From Hyphomicrobiaceae bacterium (GTDB lineage: Bacteria > Pseudomonadota > Alphaproteobacteria > Rhizobiales > Hyphomicrobiaceae): a DNA stretch of 64,000 bases. Positions 56,064-64,000 of the stretch are shown in pieces. Location: assembly GCA_020442165.1 (NCBI GenBank), contig JAGRKV010000062.1, positions 1-64,000 of the forward strand, in the 5' to 3' direction. A program made the position numbers and the translations under genes. Position 1 is the first letter of the stretch. Every line of letters begins with the position of its first letter. The notes below the pieces were generated by a model. That model was not told where the DNA came from, made no database searches, and worked only from the letters and a program-made list of their open reading frames with translations.

Positions 56064-56249
56064 AGAGAATTGGCTGGAACTTGCAAGCGTGTGCGATGGT
56101 TCCACCGCATCGGGGGCAAACACGATCGCGACCTGCGGACTTCCACGCGTTCTTACGTAACAAGTCGTGCGCTTCCTCGGCCGACATAAGAGCAACAGAC
56201 GCTACCCTAAGAGGGTTTGCGACTGCGCAACGGTTTACGGACGCAAGGC

Positions 56250-57152
56250 TTATCTATCCTTCGGCTCGAGCCACTTACGTTCACAAATTTTCAATCGTTC
56301 GATCGCAGGAATCGGCGGCGTCGAGTGCGCCTCATTGAGGCGGTCAAGGCAAAACAGATACAATTTGAACTTTGCATTTTCTCTGGCTTTTGCATTTTCA
56401 CCATACGATGACGGGAGTGCCAAGATGCTCTTAAAGGTGGCAACCGCACCTTCTCTGTCGCCAAGGTCCTGTTGGGAGAAACCCTTCCACTCATGAAGGC
56501 CCGCATCCAGCGGGTCCAACTCGATTGCTGCCTCAAAGTCTCTCTTCGCCGATCCCGCGTCCCGCGCCTGAAGGCGTATGATACCGCGCATTTTGTAAGC
56601 AAGCTTGCTTCGTCCGCCGAGGTCTATCACAGCCGTGAAATCAGTGATGGCCTTTTCACCTTCTTTTGCCTCTGCGTAAGCTACGCCCCTAGCTAGAAGG
56701 GCCTCAATCGTTCCGGGGAATTTACTGAGCAACTTGCTACACTCATCTATCCGCTCTTCTACGGATTTAGATTTTTCGCAATCCAAACTTCTTTGCCGGA
56801 ACCGATTGCGCGTTTCCAAAACATGTCCCATGTTTGCTTCAAGAACCTTTTTCCGAAAATCAGACCAAAGCTTGAGCGCAAAACTAGCTCCTTTAGCGCG
56901 ACGCAACGCTACAGCGAGTGCCTCCTCAAATTTTGTGCACCGAGCCCGCGCCGCAGTAGCAATCTCTGTCGGGGAAGCTTGTTCAAAAGCGAGGCGAGTT
57001 GCAGCCTCTGCATTGCACTTAAAATACGCTTGTGCCTCATTCCTGAACCCCTTCCAACCATCTGCGGCCAACGAAGCGTGGATCGGGAACGTCAACAAAA
57101 TAGGAACGACGATACACGAACTAATGACACGATTCTGAACGGCCTGCTGCAC
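56250..57152 (-). CDS. Secreted TPR-repeat protein
   Basis: The protein (about 300 residues) has a signal-like N-terminus (ISSCIVVPILLTFPIHASLAA). A helical region follows (about 30-140), then three tetratricopeptide-like repeats (AIEALLARGVAYAEAKEGEKAITDF, YKMRGIIRLQARDAGSAKRDF, GLHEWKGFSQQDLGDREGAVATF). TPR proteins are scaffolds. GAGGAG precedes a TTG at 57158 and a GTG at 57152, and the latter has the better spacing. The next gene is divergent. Confidence 0.72.
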   Translation of the reverse strand: MQQAVQNRVISSCIVVPILLTFPIHASLAADGWKGFRNEAQAYFKCNAEAATRLAFEQASPTEIATAARARCTKFEEALAVALRRAKGASFALKLWSDFRKKVLEANMGHVLETRNRFRQRSLDCEKSKSVEERIDECSKLLSKFPGTIEALLARGVAYAEAKEGEKAITDFTAVIDLGGRSKLAYKMRGIIRLQARDAGSAKRDFEAAIELDPLDAGLHEWKGFSQQDLGDREGAVATFKSILALPSSYGENAKARENAKFKLYLFCLDRLNEAHSTPPIPAIERLKICERKWLEPKDR

Positions 57153-57288
57153 AACCAAAACTCCTCTCGTCAGGCGCGGTGTTACTTGAGCGTGTCCCAA
57201 GCTTATCTGCGACGCCAAAGTGGAAGCGGGCAAGAGGAGATCTTAGGATCATTTTGGCTCCGGCAGCCGTCTGTGAGGTTTATCCCCC

Positions 57289-57666
57289 ATGAAGCGATCC
57301 ATCCTTTTCGCCTTCTGCATTGCTTGGCCATCGGTCGCATTTGGCGCCAACACCTGCCACGAAATGCTCAGAGACATTCGCGCGCTTACGAAAGAACTCC
57401 AGGGATTCGAACACAGTCACTCGTTCAAGACCTGCGGGTTCGGCGCTGGTGGGCCACACTCGGGGTGGCTAGACCGGGCCAAGGCACTCCAAAACAAATA
57501 CAACGGCCCCTTCATCCTCGGTGGATTCGCAGGTGATGACGTGATCTTGCCCGGTGACATCGTGGGGCTGGGGATCAGCAAGGTGTCCTGCGTTGCCATT
57601 GGTTTATGCGAACACGAGCTCATTGCGGACATCGAAACCCGACTTAAGAATGCGCGCTGCCGGTAA
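57289..57666 (+). CDS. Small secreted hypothetical protein
   Basis: The 125-residue protein has a signal peptide (MKRSILFAFCIAWPSVAFGA). The mature part contains five cysteines (NTCHEM, FKTCGF, VSCVAIGLC, ARCR) and glycine-rich loops. I do not recognise it. It is the last gene of the island before the attachment site and lies divergently from the TPR gene. Confidence 0.6.
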   Translation: MKRSILFAFCIAWPSVAFGANTCHEMLRDIRALTKELQGFEHSHSFKTCGFGAGGPHSGWLDRAKALQNKYNGPFILGGFAGDDVILPGDIVGLGISKVSCVAIGLCEHELIADIETRLKNARCR

Positions 57667-57750
57667 GATCGGCGAAACCGTGAGAAGCAAACGCCCGGTG
57701 TCTCAGACACAGGTGGCCTCAAAGCACGCGCTAGAAACGCAACATATGCG

Positions 57751-57770
57751 GTGGGTGCTATGTGGGTGCT
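57751..57770 (+). promoter_or_regulatory. Arm-type integrase repeats, right end
   Basis: GTGGGTGCTA is followed after one base by GTGGGTGCT, in direct orientation, 40-60 bp inside the right att site. The decamer is the same as that at the left end of the island. Confidence 0.55.
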
Positions 57771-57807
57771 GAGCAATAATGCTCGATATTTACTCCCAAC
57801 ATAAGTC

Positions 57808-57864
57808 ATTGAAATCATTGGTGAGCGGGGTGGGGATCGAACCCACGGCCATCTGATTAAAAGT
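57808..57864. repeat. Right attachment site within tRNA-Lys
   Basis: This copy of the 57-bp repeat overlaps the 3' half of the intact tRNA gene. Crossover probably occurs in the anticodon-to-CCA segment. Confidence 0.9.
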
Positions 57865-57893
57865 CAGATGCTCTACCACTGAGCTACCCGCCC
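57819..57893 (-). tRNA. tRNA-Lys (anticodon UUU)
   Basis: The 75-base gene folds as a standard cloverleaf. The acceptor GGGCGGG pairs with CCCGCTC. The D arm contains AGTGGTA, the anticodon stem TCTGA/TCAGA encloses CTTTTAA, and the T arm reads GTGGGTTCGATCCCCAC. CCA is encoded. It is the integration target of the island. Confidence 0.95.
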
Positions 57894-58238
57894 ATTTACC
57901 GGCCCCTATCTGGCCCGGTCCAGCAGCACTTGCGATGGCTTCGTGCAGCGGCCTTCCCTATTGGGACCTGCCGCCCGAGCACCGATGGGCTCCTGGAGCG
58001 GCCTTCCTACACGGGCGAGAAGCTCGCTGCAACCACCTCCGGGCAACCAGCCACGGGTATGTTCTGCCGCTGGATTCACCTGCCCCCACCGTTCGTCATT
58101 TTGCGAGCGAGGGTGCCGACCGGAAGGGGCTGAGTTTTGCCGGAGCGCCACGGGGTTAGGGGCTCCTGAACGACGAGGGCTCTCGCCGTTGCAAAGTTCT
58201 CTTGCCGGCCATCGCGACGACGGCACACGCCGCAGCGC
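57894..58238. other. 345-bp gap upstream of tRNA-Lys
   Basis: This GC-rich stretch has frames on the plus strand (for instance 57943-58320) without family-like sequence. It should hold the tRNA promoter. Nothing else is supported. Confidence 0.4.
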
Positions 58239-59033
58239 TCAGGCGGCTGCCGCCTCGGCAGAGTCCAGCATGAGGGTCTGCGTGGTCATGCCTCCACTGC
58301 TCACTGTATGCAGGTGGTAGATGGGCCGGCGCAGATAGGTTTCTGCTACCTTTTCCCGGCTCAAGTCTGCGGCGATGCTCGGCACTGTTGAAAGCGAAAC
58401 CGCGCCCAGTCGAACTGACCGTGCCCTGTGGACATGGCCGGCGATAACACCGACAAGACCCGCATGGCCCGCCAGACAATCGGCAAGGCTCCTCGCCTCG
58501 GCTACGTCGCGGTATTGCAGCAGCGGCGGCTTCATGTCCGGCAGCTCAAGCGGCGGGTGATGGGCGAAAACCAGCGTGGGCCGACCTGTTGCATCAGCCA
58601 GTAAGCGCTTCAGTATAGCCTCGCGCCGGGAACAGAAGCCGCCCAGGGCGCTTTGGTCATCGAAGGTGTCAATTGCGATAATCGCCAGGCCGGCCACCTC
58701 GACTGCATACTGCGCAAAGTGGTGCTCGGCTGGCAGATAGCCGTCGGGGCGAAAGGCCTCGAAAAATGGGTCGCGGCGGTCGCGATTTCCCACAGTTGCA
58801 TAGACTGGCATTGTAAGGCGCGCTAACTCCGCGCGGGCGGCAGCGTAATCAGCCGCAGTCGCATCGTGGGCGACGTCGCCGGAGTGAATGACGAGATCGG
58901 GCTTGCGGGGTAAGGCGTTGATGGAGCGCACCGTTCGCGCGAGGTCGCCAAGTCGCGCCTTGGACTCGGGATTTGCCGCCTGAATGTGAGTATCCGAAAT
59001 CTGTGCGATCAGAAGTCCATCGGCCATGCGCAT
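58239..59033 (-). CDS. Calcineurin-like metallophosphoesterase (CpdA/Icc-like)
   Basis: The 264-residue protein shows the metallophosphoesterase blocks ISDTH, GDVAHD, GNRD, FAHHPP and GHVHR. Cyclic-AMP phosphodiesterases of the CpdA type share this order. The third block is normally GNHD; here GNRD replaces the conserved His with Arg. The His acts in the active site, so activity may be altered. The protein is cytoplasmic. It is a single gene, convergent with nothing and divergent from the SoeA-like gene. Confidence 0.85.
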   Translation of the reverse strand: MRMADGLLIAQISDTHIQAANPESKARLGDLARTVRSINALPRKPDLVIHSGDVAHDATAADYAAARAELARLTMPVYATVGNRDRRDPFFEAFRPDGYLPAEHHFAQYAVEVAGLAIIAIDTFDDQSALGGFCSRREAILKRLLADATGRPTLVFAHHPPLELPDMKPPLLQYRDVAEARSLADCLAGHAGLVGVIAGHVHRARSVRLGAVSLSTVPSIAADLSREKVAETYLRRPIYHLHTVSSGGMTTQTLMLDSAEAAAA

Positions 59034-59362
59034 TCCCTAGCTATTGTAAGCCTTTGCCGAGGCCCCTGTGGATGGGGATTTGGCGGCACGCCAATGGCAA
59101 GCTTAACCATTAGACTGGCTCAATCGGCCAAATTTTGCCCCCGCCCCACAAGCATCTGGTCGCAGTCCGCACCTGCTTTGCGCGGTTGTGCTGATCTTGT
59201 CTATCGGGTTATCAGTTACATTCAAATATGCGAATGTCTAGGGCTTTGGTCTGAGGCGGGTTGCCGCCCAGGGGAAAGGCGAGGACGATCGCCAAACGGA
59301 GCCCGCGCTGCCAAGATCTGCCAAGATCCCCAGGCCCAAGACGCGGCACAAAGGAGATGAGC
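59034..59362. other. 329-bp upstream region of the SoeA-like gene
   Basis: No gene. It should carry the promoters of the divergent phosphoesterase and molybdoenzyme. AAGGAG is at the right end, six bases before the chosen start. Confidence 0.45.
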
Positions 59363-62239
59363 ATGGGAGCGGAATTCAAGGTGGATGATCGCGTCGACAC
59401 GGCCCAGTCGCCCGCCGACGAGATCAAGACCACCACCTGCTACATGTGTGCCTGCCGCTGCGGCATCCGCGTCTATCTGAAAGACGGCAAGGTCCGCTAC
59501 ATCGAGGGCAACCGCGATCATCCGATCAACAAGGGCGTGCTGTGCGGAAAGGGGTCGGCCGGGATCATGCAGCACTATTCGCCGGCCCGGCTGCGCGCAC
59601 CACTGCTGCGCACCGGCCCGCGAGGCTCGGGTGAATTCAAGGAGATCACCTGGGAGGAAGCGCTCGACATCGCGGCGGGTTGGCTGGGCCGTGTCCGAAC
59701 CACAGATCCGCGCCGCCTTGCCTTCTTCACCGGACGCGATCAGTCACAGTCGCTGACCGGCTGGTGGGCGATCCAGTACGGCACACCCAACTATGCGGCG
59801 CATGGCGGCTTCTGCTCGGTCAACATGGCGTCGGCGGGACTTTACACCTTTGGCGGTGCCTTCTGGGAGTTCGGCGAGCCCGATTGGGATCTCACCAAAT
59901 ACTTCATGCTGTTCGGCGTTGCCGAGGATCACGGCTCCAACCCGATCAAGATCGGCATCGGAAAGCTCAAGGGGCGCGGCGCCAAGGTGGTCGCCATCAA
60001 TCCGGTGCGCACCGGCTATGGCGCGGTGGCGGACGAATGGATCGGGATCAAGCCTGGCACCGACGGCATGTTCGTTGCCGCGCTCATTCACGAGCTGTTG
60101 CGGACGGGTAAAGTCGATTTCGACTATCTCATTCGCTACACCAACGCGCACTGGCTGGTGATCGACGCGCCGGGCACGCCGGAACACGGACTTTTCGCCC
60201 GCCATACCAACAAGGAGCCGCTCGCCTTCGACAAGAAGACGGGCAAGATCGTCGACGCCAATGCGCCCGGCAACGCGCCTGCACTGTCCGGCACCTATAA
60301 GCTCCCGGACGGACGCAATGCCGTGCCGTCGTTCGAACTCCTTGCCAAGCGCTATCTGTCAGATGAATATGCGCCCGAGCGCGCTGAAGAGATCAGCGGC
60401 GTGCCCGCTGCCACGATCCGGCGCATCGCCGCGGAGCTGGCAAAAGTCGCGTTCGAGGAAGAGGTGGTCCTCGACATCCCGTGGACCGATTGGGCGGGAC
60501 GGCGGCAGGAAAAGATGATCGGCCGGCCGATCTCGATGCACGCGATGCGAGGCATCTCCGCGCACTCCAACGGTTTCCATACTTGCCGGATGATCCATGT
60601 GTTGCAGATCCTGCTCGGCACGATCGATTGTCCTGGCGGGTTCCGCTACAAGGCACCCTACCCCAAATGCATTCCGCCGCGATTGAAGCCAACCGGCAAG
60701 GCCAGCCAGGTTGCGCGCAACGAACCGCTTGGCGGTCCGCACCTTGGCTTTCCGATTTCGCCCGAGGATCTGCTGATCGACGCCGACCACACGCCGCGGC
60801 GGATCGACAAGGCGTTCAGCTGGGAAGCGCCTCTCGCCAACCATGGCCTGATGCACATGGTCATAACCAACGCGGCCAACCACGATCCCTATCCGATCGA
60901 GGTCCTGTTCCTCTACATGGCCAACATGGCGTGGAATTCCTCGATGAACACTTCTGGCGTCATCGAGCATCTGACCGCCAAGGACGAGGCCACGGGCGAA
61001 TACAAGATCCCCAAGATCATCTACTCGGACGCCTATAATTCCGAGATGGTGGCCTATTCCGATCTCGTGTTGCCTGACACGACATATCTGGAACGCTGGG
61101 ACTGCATCTCACTGCTCGACCGCCCGATTTCAGAGCCCGATGGCCCTGCCGACGCGATCCGCCATCCGGTCGTCGAGCCTGACCGCGACGTGCGCGGCTT
61201 CCAGTCCGTACTGATCGATATTGGCTGGCGGCTTGGCCTGCCTGCGTTCACAAAGCCAGACGGATCACGCAAGTTTCCTGGCGGCTATCCCGACTACATC
61301 GTCAACCATGAGCGGATGCCGGGTGTCGGCCCTCTGTCAGGCTGGCGCGGCAAGGATGGCAAGTCGTTCGGAAAGGGCGAACCCAACCCGAACCAGCTCA
61401 AGGAATACATCAAGAACGGTGCCTTTCATGTGCATCACCTGCCCGAGCACATGCGCTACTTCAAGCACGCCAACCGCGACTATCTGGACTGGGCCAACGG
61501 CATCGGGTTCATCGCCGATGCCGAGCAGCTCGTGTTCCAGCTCTACATGGAGCCGATGCAGCGCTTCCGGCTCTCTGCGCAGGGGCATTGCAAATGTACG
61601 CCGCCTGAAGTTCATCGCGACCGCATCGCAACCTACTTCGATCCCCTGCCCTTCTGGTATCCGCCGATCGAGGGCGAGCTTGTCGACAAGGATGACTATC
61701 CATTCTTTGCGATCACGCAGCGGCCCATGCACATGTACCACTCGTGGGGATCGCAGAATGCGTGGCTACGCCAGATCACGGCGGAGAACAGGCTCTACAT
61801 GAGCCGCTCCAAGGCCACCGAGATGAACATCGCTGACGATGACTGGGTGTGGATCTCAAGCCGCATCGGCCGCGTGCGCGCTCAGGTTCGGCTGATGGAC
61901 GGTGTCAATGACGACACGGTTTGGACGTGGAACGCGATCGGAAAGCGCGCGGGTGCTTGGGGCCTTTCGGATGACGCGCCGGAGAACACGCACGGCTTCC
62001 TGCTCAACCATCTGATCGGCGAGCTGCTGCCGACGCAGCCGGGCGGCTATCGCTATTCGAATTCAGATCCGATCACCGGTCAGGCGGCCTGGTATGATTT
62101 GAAGGTGAAGATCGAGAAGGCGAAGGCGGACGAACCGCATGAGACGTCGCCCCGCTTCGAGCCCTTGCAACGCCCGCCGGGCAGCCCGGCGCCCGTGGCT
62201 GTATCGAACTTCGGCGCCCAGTTCCGCAAGAAAAGTTGA
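59363..62239 (+). CDS. soeA: SoeA-type molybdopterin subunit of cytoplasmic sulfite dehydrogenase
   Basis: The 958-residue protein has a [4Fe-4S] motif (C26-x2-C29-x3-C33 and C61), then the MopB core and a C-terminal molydopterin-binding domain. It matches SoeA nearly throughout: DRVDTAQSPADEIKTTTCYM, GGFCSVNMASAGLYTFGGAF, FRYKAPYPK and TVWTWNAIGKRAGAWGL. SoeABC oxidises sulfite to sulfate at the inner face of the membrane. SoeB (Fe-S) and SoeC (membrane anchor) genes are not adjacent. The start is set by AAGGAG: ATG at 59357 is too close, and 59363 has six bases of spacing. No Tat signal is present. Confidence 0.85.
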   Translation: MGAEFKVDDRVDTAQSPADEIKTTTCYMCACRCGIRVYLKDGKVRYIEGNRDHPINKGVLCGKGSAGIMQHYSPARLRAPLLRTGPRGSGEFKEITWEEALDIAAGWLGRVRTTDPRRLAFFTGRDQSQSLTGWWAIQYGTPNYAAHGGFCSVNMASAGLYTFGGAFWEFGEPDWDLTKYFMLFGVAEDHGSNPIKIGIGKLKGRGAKVVAINPVRTGYGAVADEWIGIKPGTDGMFVAALIHELLRTGKVDFDYLIRYTNAHWLVIDAPGTPEHGLFARHTNKEPLAFDKKTGKIVDANAPGNAPALSGTYKLPDGRNAVPSFELLAKRYLSDEYAPERAEEISGVPAATIRRIAAELAKVAFEEEVVLDIPWTDWAGRRQEKMIGRPISMHAMRGISAHSNGFHTCRMIHVLQILLGTIDCPGGFRYKAPYPKCIPPRLKPTGKASQVARNEPLGGPHLGFPISPEDLLIDADHTPRRIDKAFSWEAPLANHGLMHMVITNAANHDPYPIEVLFLYMANMAWNSSMNTSGVIEHLTAKDEATGEYKIPKIIYSDAYNSEMVAYSDLVLPDTTYLERWDCISLLDRPISEPDGPADAIRHPVVEPDRDVRGFQSVLIDIGWRLGLPAFTKPDGSRKFPGGYPDYIVNHERMPGVGPLSGWRGKDGKSFGKGEPNPNQLKEYIKNGAFHVHHLPEHMRYFKHANRDYLDWANGIGFIADAEQLVFQLYMEPMQRFRLSAQGHCKCTPPEVHRDRIATYFDPLPFWYPPIEGELVDKDDYPFFAITQRPMHMYHSWGSQNAWLRQITAENRLYMSRSKATEMNIADDDWVWISSRIGRVRAQVRLMDGVNDDTVWTWNAIGKRAGAWGLSDDAPENTHGFLLNHLIGELLPTQPGGYRYSNSDPITGQAAWYDLKVKIEKAKADEPHETSPRFEPLQRPPGSPAPVAVSNFGAQFRKKS

Positions 62240-62359
62240 GGTCCAAGGCAAAGGACCTCATCTCCAGCTCTTGCGGCTGTCATCTGGACTGGCAGCCCGG
62301 CGGATAACGGCCCCGCCTGATTGCCAGCCCAGCAGCGGATTTGCCAACGAAGTCTCGCG

Positions 62360-62791
62360 TCAACGCCGCGCGATGGAGATGTCGCGCATGACTGCGGCGT
62401 TCTCTTCGGCGTTCTGGCGCAGCACGTCGAGGGTATCGCGGATGGAGACGATGCCAACCACCTTGCCATCCTCGCAGACGGGCAAATGGCGGATCTTGTG
62501 ACGCTTCATGAGTGCCATCGCCTCTAGCACCGAGTTCTCCGGCTTGCAGACGATGACGTTCTTGGCCATGAGGTCGGAGACGAGCATGGAATCGATCTTG
62601 GGGAGCCTGTTGGCGAAGGCGCGGACGATGTCGCGCTCGCCGAACATGCCGACAAGCCGGTTTTTGTCATCCATCACCGGCATGGCGCCGATGTACTTGG
62701 AATGCAGGATGACCGCGGCGGTCTGCACGGTGTCCTCGGGCCGGCACACAATAAGCGGGCCCTGACTGCGGATGATCTCGCGAACCAGCAT
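62360..62791 (-). CDS. Two-CBS-domain protein
   Basis: The 143-residue protein is essentially two CBS domains (about 1-60 and 70-130; GAMPVMDDKNRLVGMFGERDIV and RHLPVCEDGKVVGIVSIRDTL). CBS pairs bind adenosyl ligands and act as energy sensors. GAGGAG six bases before the ATG decides the start; the frame is open upstream to 62974 through a low-complexity, charged stretch. It lies downstream of the HdrB-like gene, 204 bp apart, and converges on the SoeA-like gene. Confidence 0.9.
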   Translation of the reverse strand: MLVREIIRSQGPLIVCRPEDTVQTAAVILHSKYIGAMPVMDDKNRLVGMFGERDIVRAFANRLPKIDSMLVSDLMAKNVIVCKPENSVLEAMALMKRHKIRHLPVCEDGKVVGIVSIRDTLDVLRQNAEENAAVMRDISIARR

Positions 62792-62995
62792 GTTATTCTC
62801 CTCGTAACTGTTTTCGTTGGCAGCTTCCTCTTCGTGCTCACGTCGTCCACGGGCGCTATTATCGTTGTTGGCGGTGCGTCCGTTGCTTTTTTTGTCGTTT
62901 GTCGTTCGGCGTTCCTGTTGACCAGGTTTTGGTTCGCTCACGGTGACCTGCTCCAACCCGAGCAGGCTTAACATTAATCGTTGTTCTCCAGCCTC

Positions 62996-63916
62996 CTACC
63001 CGCCGCGCTTGGCGAGCTTGTCGAGCTTGTCAGATGCGTTGGTGTTGCGCTGGAGGGCGGCATCCTTGTCGCCGTCCATGCCGAACGCCACTGCCATCAG
63101 CTGGCTGTAGAATACCACGGGGATCTTGTAATCGGTGCCGTACTTGGCGTTGATCTGGTCCTGGTACATTTCGACGTTGGTCTGACACAGCGGACAGGGC
63201 GTCGAGATGACGTCCGCACCGGCCTCCTTGGCCTCCTCCAGGATGTTCTTGATGAGGTGCAGCGTGCGATCGGGGCTCATGACCGCCACCGAACCGCCGC
63301 AGCACGATGTCTTGTTCTGGAAAGGTACCGCCGTCGCTCCACAAGCCTCGGTGAAGTCGTCGAGGAAATTGGGATCGTCGTAGCTGTCGTATTCGCCGCC
63401 CGCCTGGGTCTGCGCGAAGGGACGGACAGTCTGGCAGCCGACATAGCCGGCGACCTTCAGGCCGGTCAGAGGATTCTTGACGCGGTCCTTGATCTTATCG
63501 ACGCCGACGTCGTTGACCAGCACCTCGCAGACGTGGCGCACTTTCAGATCGCCGTCATACTTCAAGTCGCCTGCGGCCAATGCCTCGTTGACCTGGGCCT
63601 TCTTCTTGACGTCGGCCTTGATCTTCTCGTTGCCGCCGTGCGTATTGAGATAGCAGGCCGCACAGCCGGTGATGACATCCTGCGTTCCGCGCTCGCGCGC
63701 TTTGGCGAGGTTGCGACCGGTCAGCGAAAGGTTGGGCAACTGGCCGCCGCCGATATGGCCGACCGAGGCGCCGCAGCAGTTCCAGTCCGCGATGTCGTCG
63801 ATCTCGACGCCCATCTCGGGCAGCACCGCACGCAGCGATTCATCGAGATGGCGGGCGGACCCTTGCGAGGAACAGCCCGGATAATAGGTCATGCGCACCT
63901 TTTTATTGTCACTCAT
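62996..63916 (-). CDS. HdrB-like protein (CCG-domain heterodisulfide-reductase-type subunit)
   Basis: The 306-residue protein has two CCG cysteine-rich domains: CxnCCG patterns occur as YYPGCSSQG ... WNCCGASVGH and GYVGCQTVRPF ... TSCCGGSV, followed by CPLCQTN. This matches HdrB, which binds non-cubane [4Fe-4S] clusters. In sulfur-oxidising bacteria sHdr complexes use HdrB1 and HdrB2 homologues to oxidise sulfane sulfur to sulfite. Its location next to a sulfite dehydrogenase subunit suits that role, but the other sHdr genes are not in the window. GAGGAGG precedes the ATG by eight bases. Confidence 0.85.
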   Translation of the reverse strand: MSDNKKVRMTYYPGCSSQGSARHLDESLRAVLPEMGVEIDDIADWNCCGASVGHIGGGQLPNLSLTGRNLAKARERGTQDVITGCAACYLNTHGGNEKIKADVKKKAQVNEALAAGDLKYDGDLKVRHVCEVLVNDVGVDKIKDRVKNPLTGLKVAGYVGCQTVRPFAQTQAGGEYDSYDDPNFLDDFTEACGATAVPFQNKTSCCGGSVAVMSPDRTLHLIKNILEEAKEAGADVISTPCPLCQTNVEMYQDQINAKYGTDYKIPVVFYSQLMAVAFGMDGDKDAALQRNTNASDKLDKLAKRGG

Positions 63917-63928
63917 GGGGCGTCCTCC

Positions 63929-64000
63929 TCAACCGCGGCTCTCGATCTCGCGCGCCTTGTCCAGAATGGCCTTCAAGCCCTTCTTGTCCTTGACGCTGTG
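63929..64000 (-). CDS. Partial gene at right edge, end of HdrC-like or partner protein
   Basis: The last 23 codons (HSVKDKKGLKAILDKAREIE...) end in TGA 12 bases before the HdrB-like start, with the ribosome-binding site of hdrB overlapping the stop. The gene is therefore in the same operon and the product is a partner of HdrB, probably HdrC-like. Too little is visible to assign it. Confidence 0.6.
   Translation of the reverse strand, partial: HSVKDKKGLKAILDKAREIESRG

Larger units (their letters stand above)
34599..57818. mobile_element. 23.2-kb genomic island integrated in tRNA-Lys(UUU)
   Basis: The bounds are the two copies of the tRNA-Lys 3' half, one inside the intact tRNA gene at the right and one free at the left. 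A tyrosine integrase starts about 155 bp inside the left end. Replication-type genes (AlpA-like, Prim-Pol, DUF3987) follow, then cargo for an ECF regulon, redox and detoxification functions, an IS1182 element and a decayed second DUF5681 module. No conjugation or phage structural genes were found, so it is probably a non-conjugative integrative element or satellite. The target gene is restored by the element's own repeat. Confidence 0.85.

Noticed and set aside
57943..58320. Plus-strand ORF next to tRNA-Lys
   Set aside because: It runs into the complement of the phosphoesterase gene and has no family-like features.
62702..62971. 89-codon plus-strand ORF opposite the CBS gene leader, with a hydrophobic stretch
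   Set aside because: The hydrophobicity arises from the complement of the charged leader; no ribosome-binding site supports it.
1..64000. CRISPR arrays
   Set aside because: No series of short direct repeats with regular unique spacers was found; the repeats seen are coding (14.3-18.0 kb), att sites or arm sites.

Overview
The window looks like chromosome of an alphaproteobacterium, most likely order Hyphomicrobiales and possibly near Hyphomicrobium. The evidence is GC-rich codon use, a tamA-tamB pair, a large transglutaminase-DUF2126 protein with a divergent zinc-ribbon peptidase, a SoeA-type sulfite dehydrogenase subunit, and an HdrB-like protein at the right edge. Species cannot be fixed from sequence alone.

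Layout. (1) 1-7616: a partial gene at the left edge; then, on the minus strand, a transglutaminase-DUF2126 protein followed by a fusion of a periplasmic amino-acid-binding-like domain with a pentameric ligand-gated ion channel; a zinc-ribbon metallopeptidase lies divergently. (2) 8297-21547: a surface-glycan region with three glycosyltransferases, a NeuD-like acyltransferase, a DegT aminotransferase, a QueC-like ATP-pyrophosphatase, a 1242-residue repeat adhesin-like protein and a three-domain nucleotidyltransferase/NDK-like/kinase-like protein. (3) 21551-27771: tamA-tamB for outer-membrane and envelope assembly. (4) 28259-34498: an envelope group (orphan amino-acid binding protein, two L,D-transpeptidases, an SH3 protein) framed by two decayed IS3-family remnants that share an end sequence, plus a gene truncated by the second remnant.

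(5) 34599-57818: a 23.2-kb genomic island in tRNA-Lys(UUU). A 57-bp near-perfect repeat of the tRNA 3' half marks both ends. A tyrosine integrase lies just inside the left end, and repeated 10-bp motifs that look like integrase arm sites occur near both ends. The left part carries an AlpA-like protein, a Prim-Pol, a DUF3987 ATPase and a DUF5681 protein. The cargo holds an ECF sigma factor of the DGPF/YCII-associated type (ECF42-like) with its YCII, VOC, SRPBCC and DUF1428 genes and two matching candidate promoters; a glyoxalase-fold protein; a CPA1 antiporter; a molybdopterin oxidoreductase; a LysR regulator with two tandem Cys-nucleophile hydrolases; and an IS1182-family element. A decayed second copy of the DUF5681 module follows, so the cargo sits between duplicated modules.

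(6) 58239-64000: a metallophosphoesterase, a SoeA-type molybdoenzyme without SoeB or SoeC beside it, a two-CBS protein, an HdrB-like CCG protein and the end of one more gene of that operon. This edge probably belongs to a sulfur-metabolism locus that continues to the right.

The most interesting items are the binding-protein/ion-channel fusion, the unusual nucleotide chemistry in the glycan cluster (QueC-like plus NTase-NDK-kinase fusion), and the complete-looking ECF regulon carried on a mobile island.
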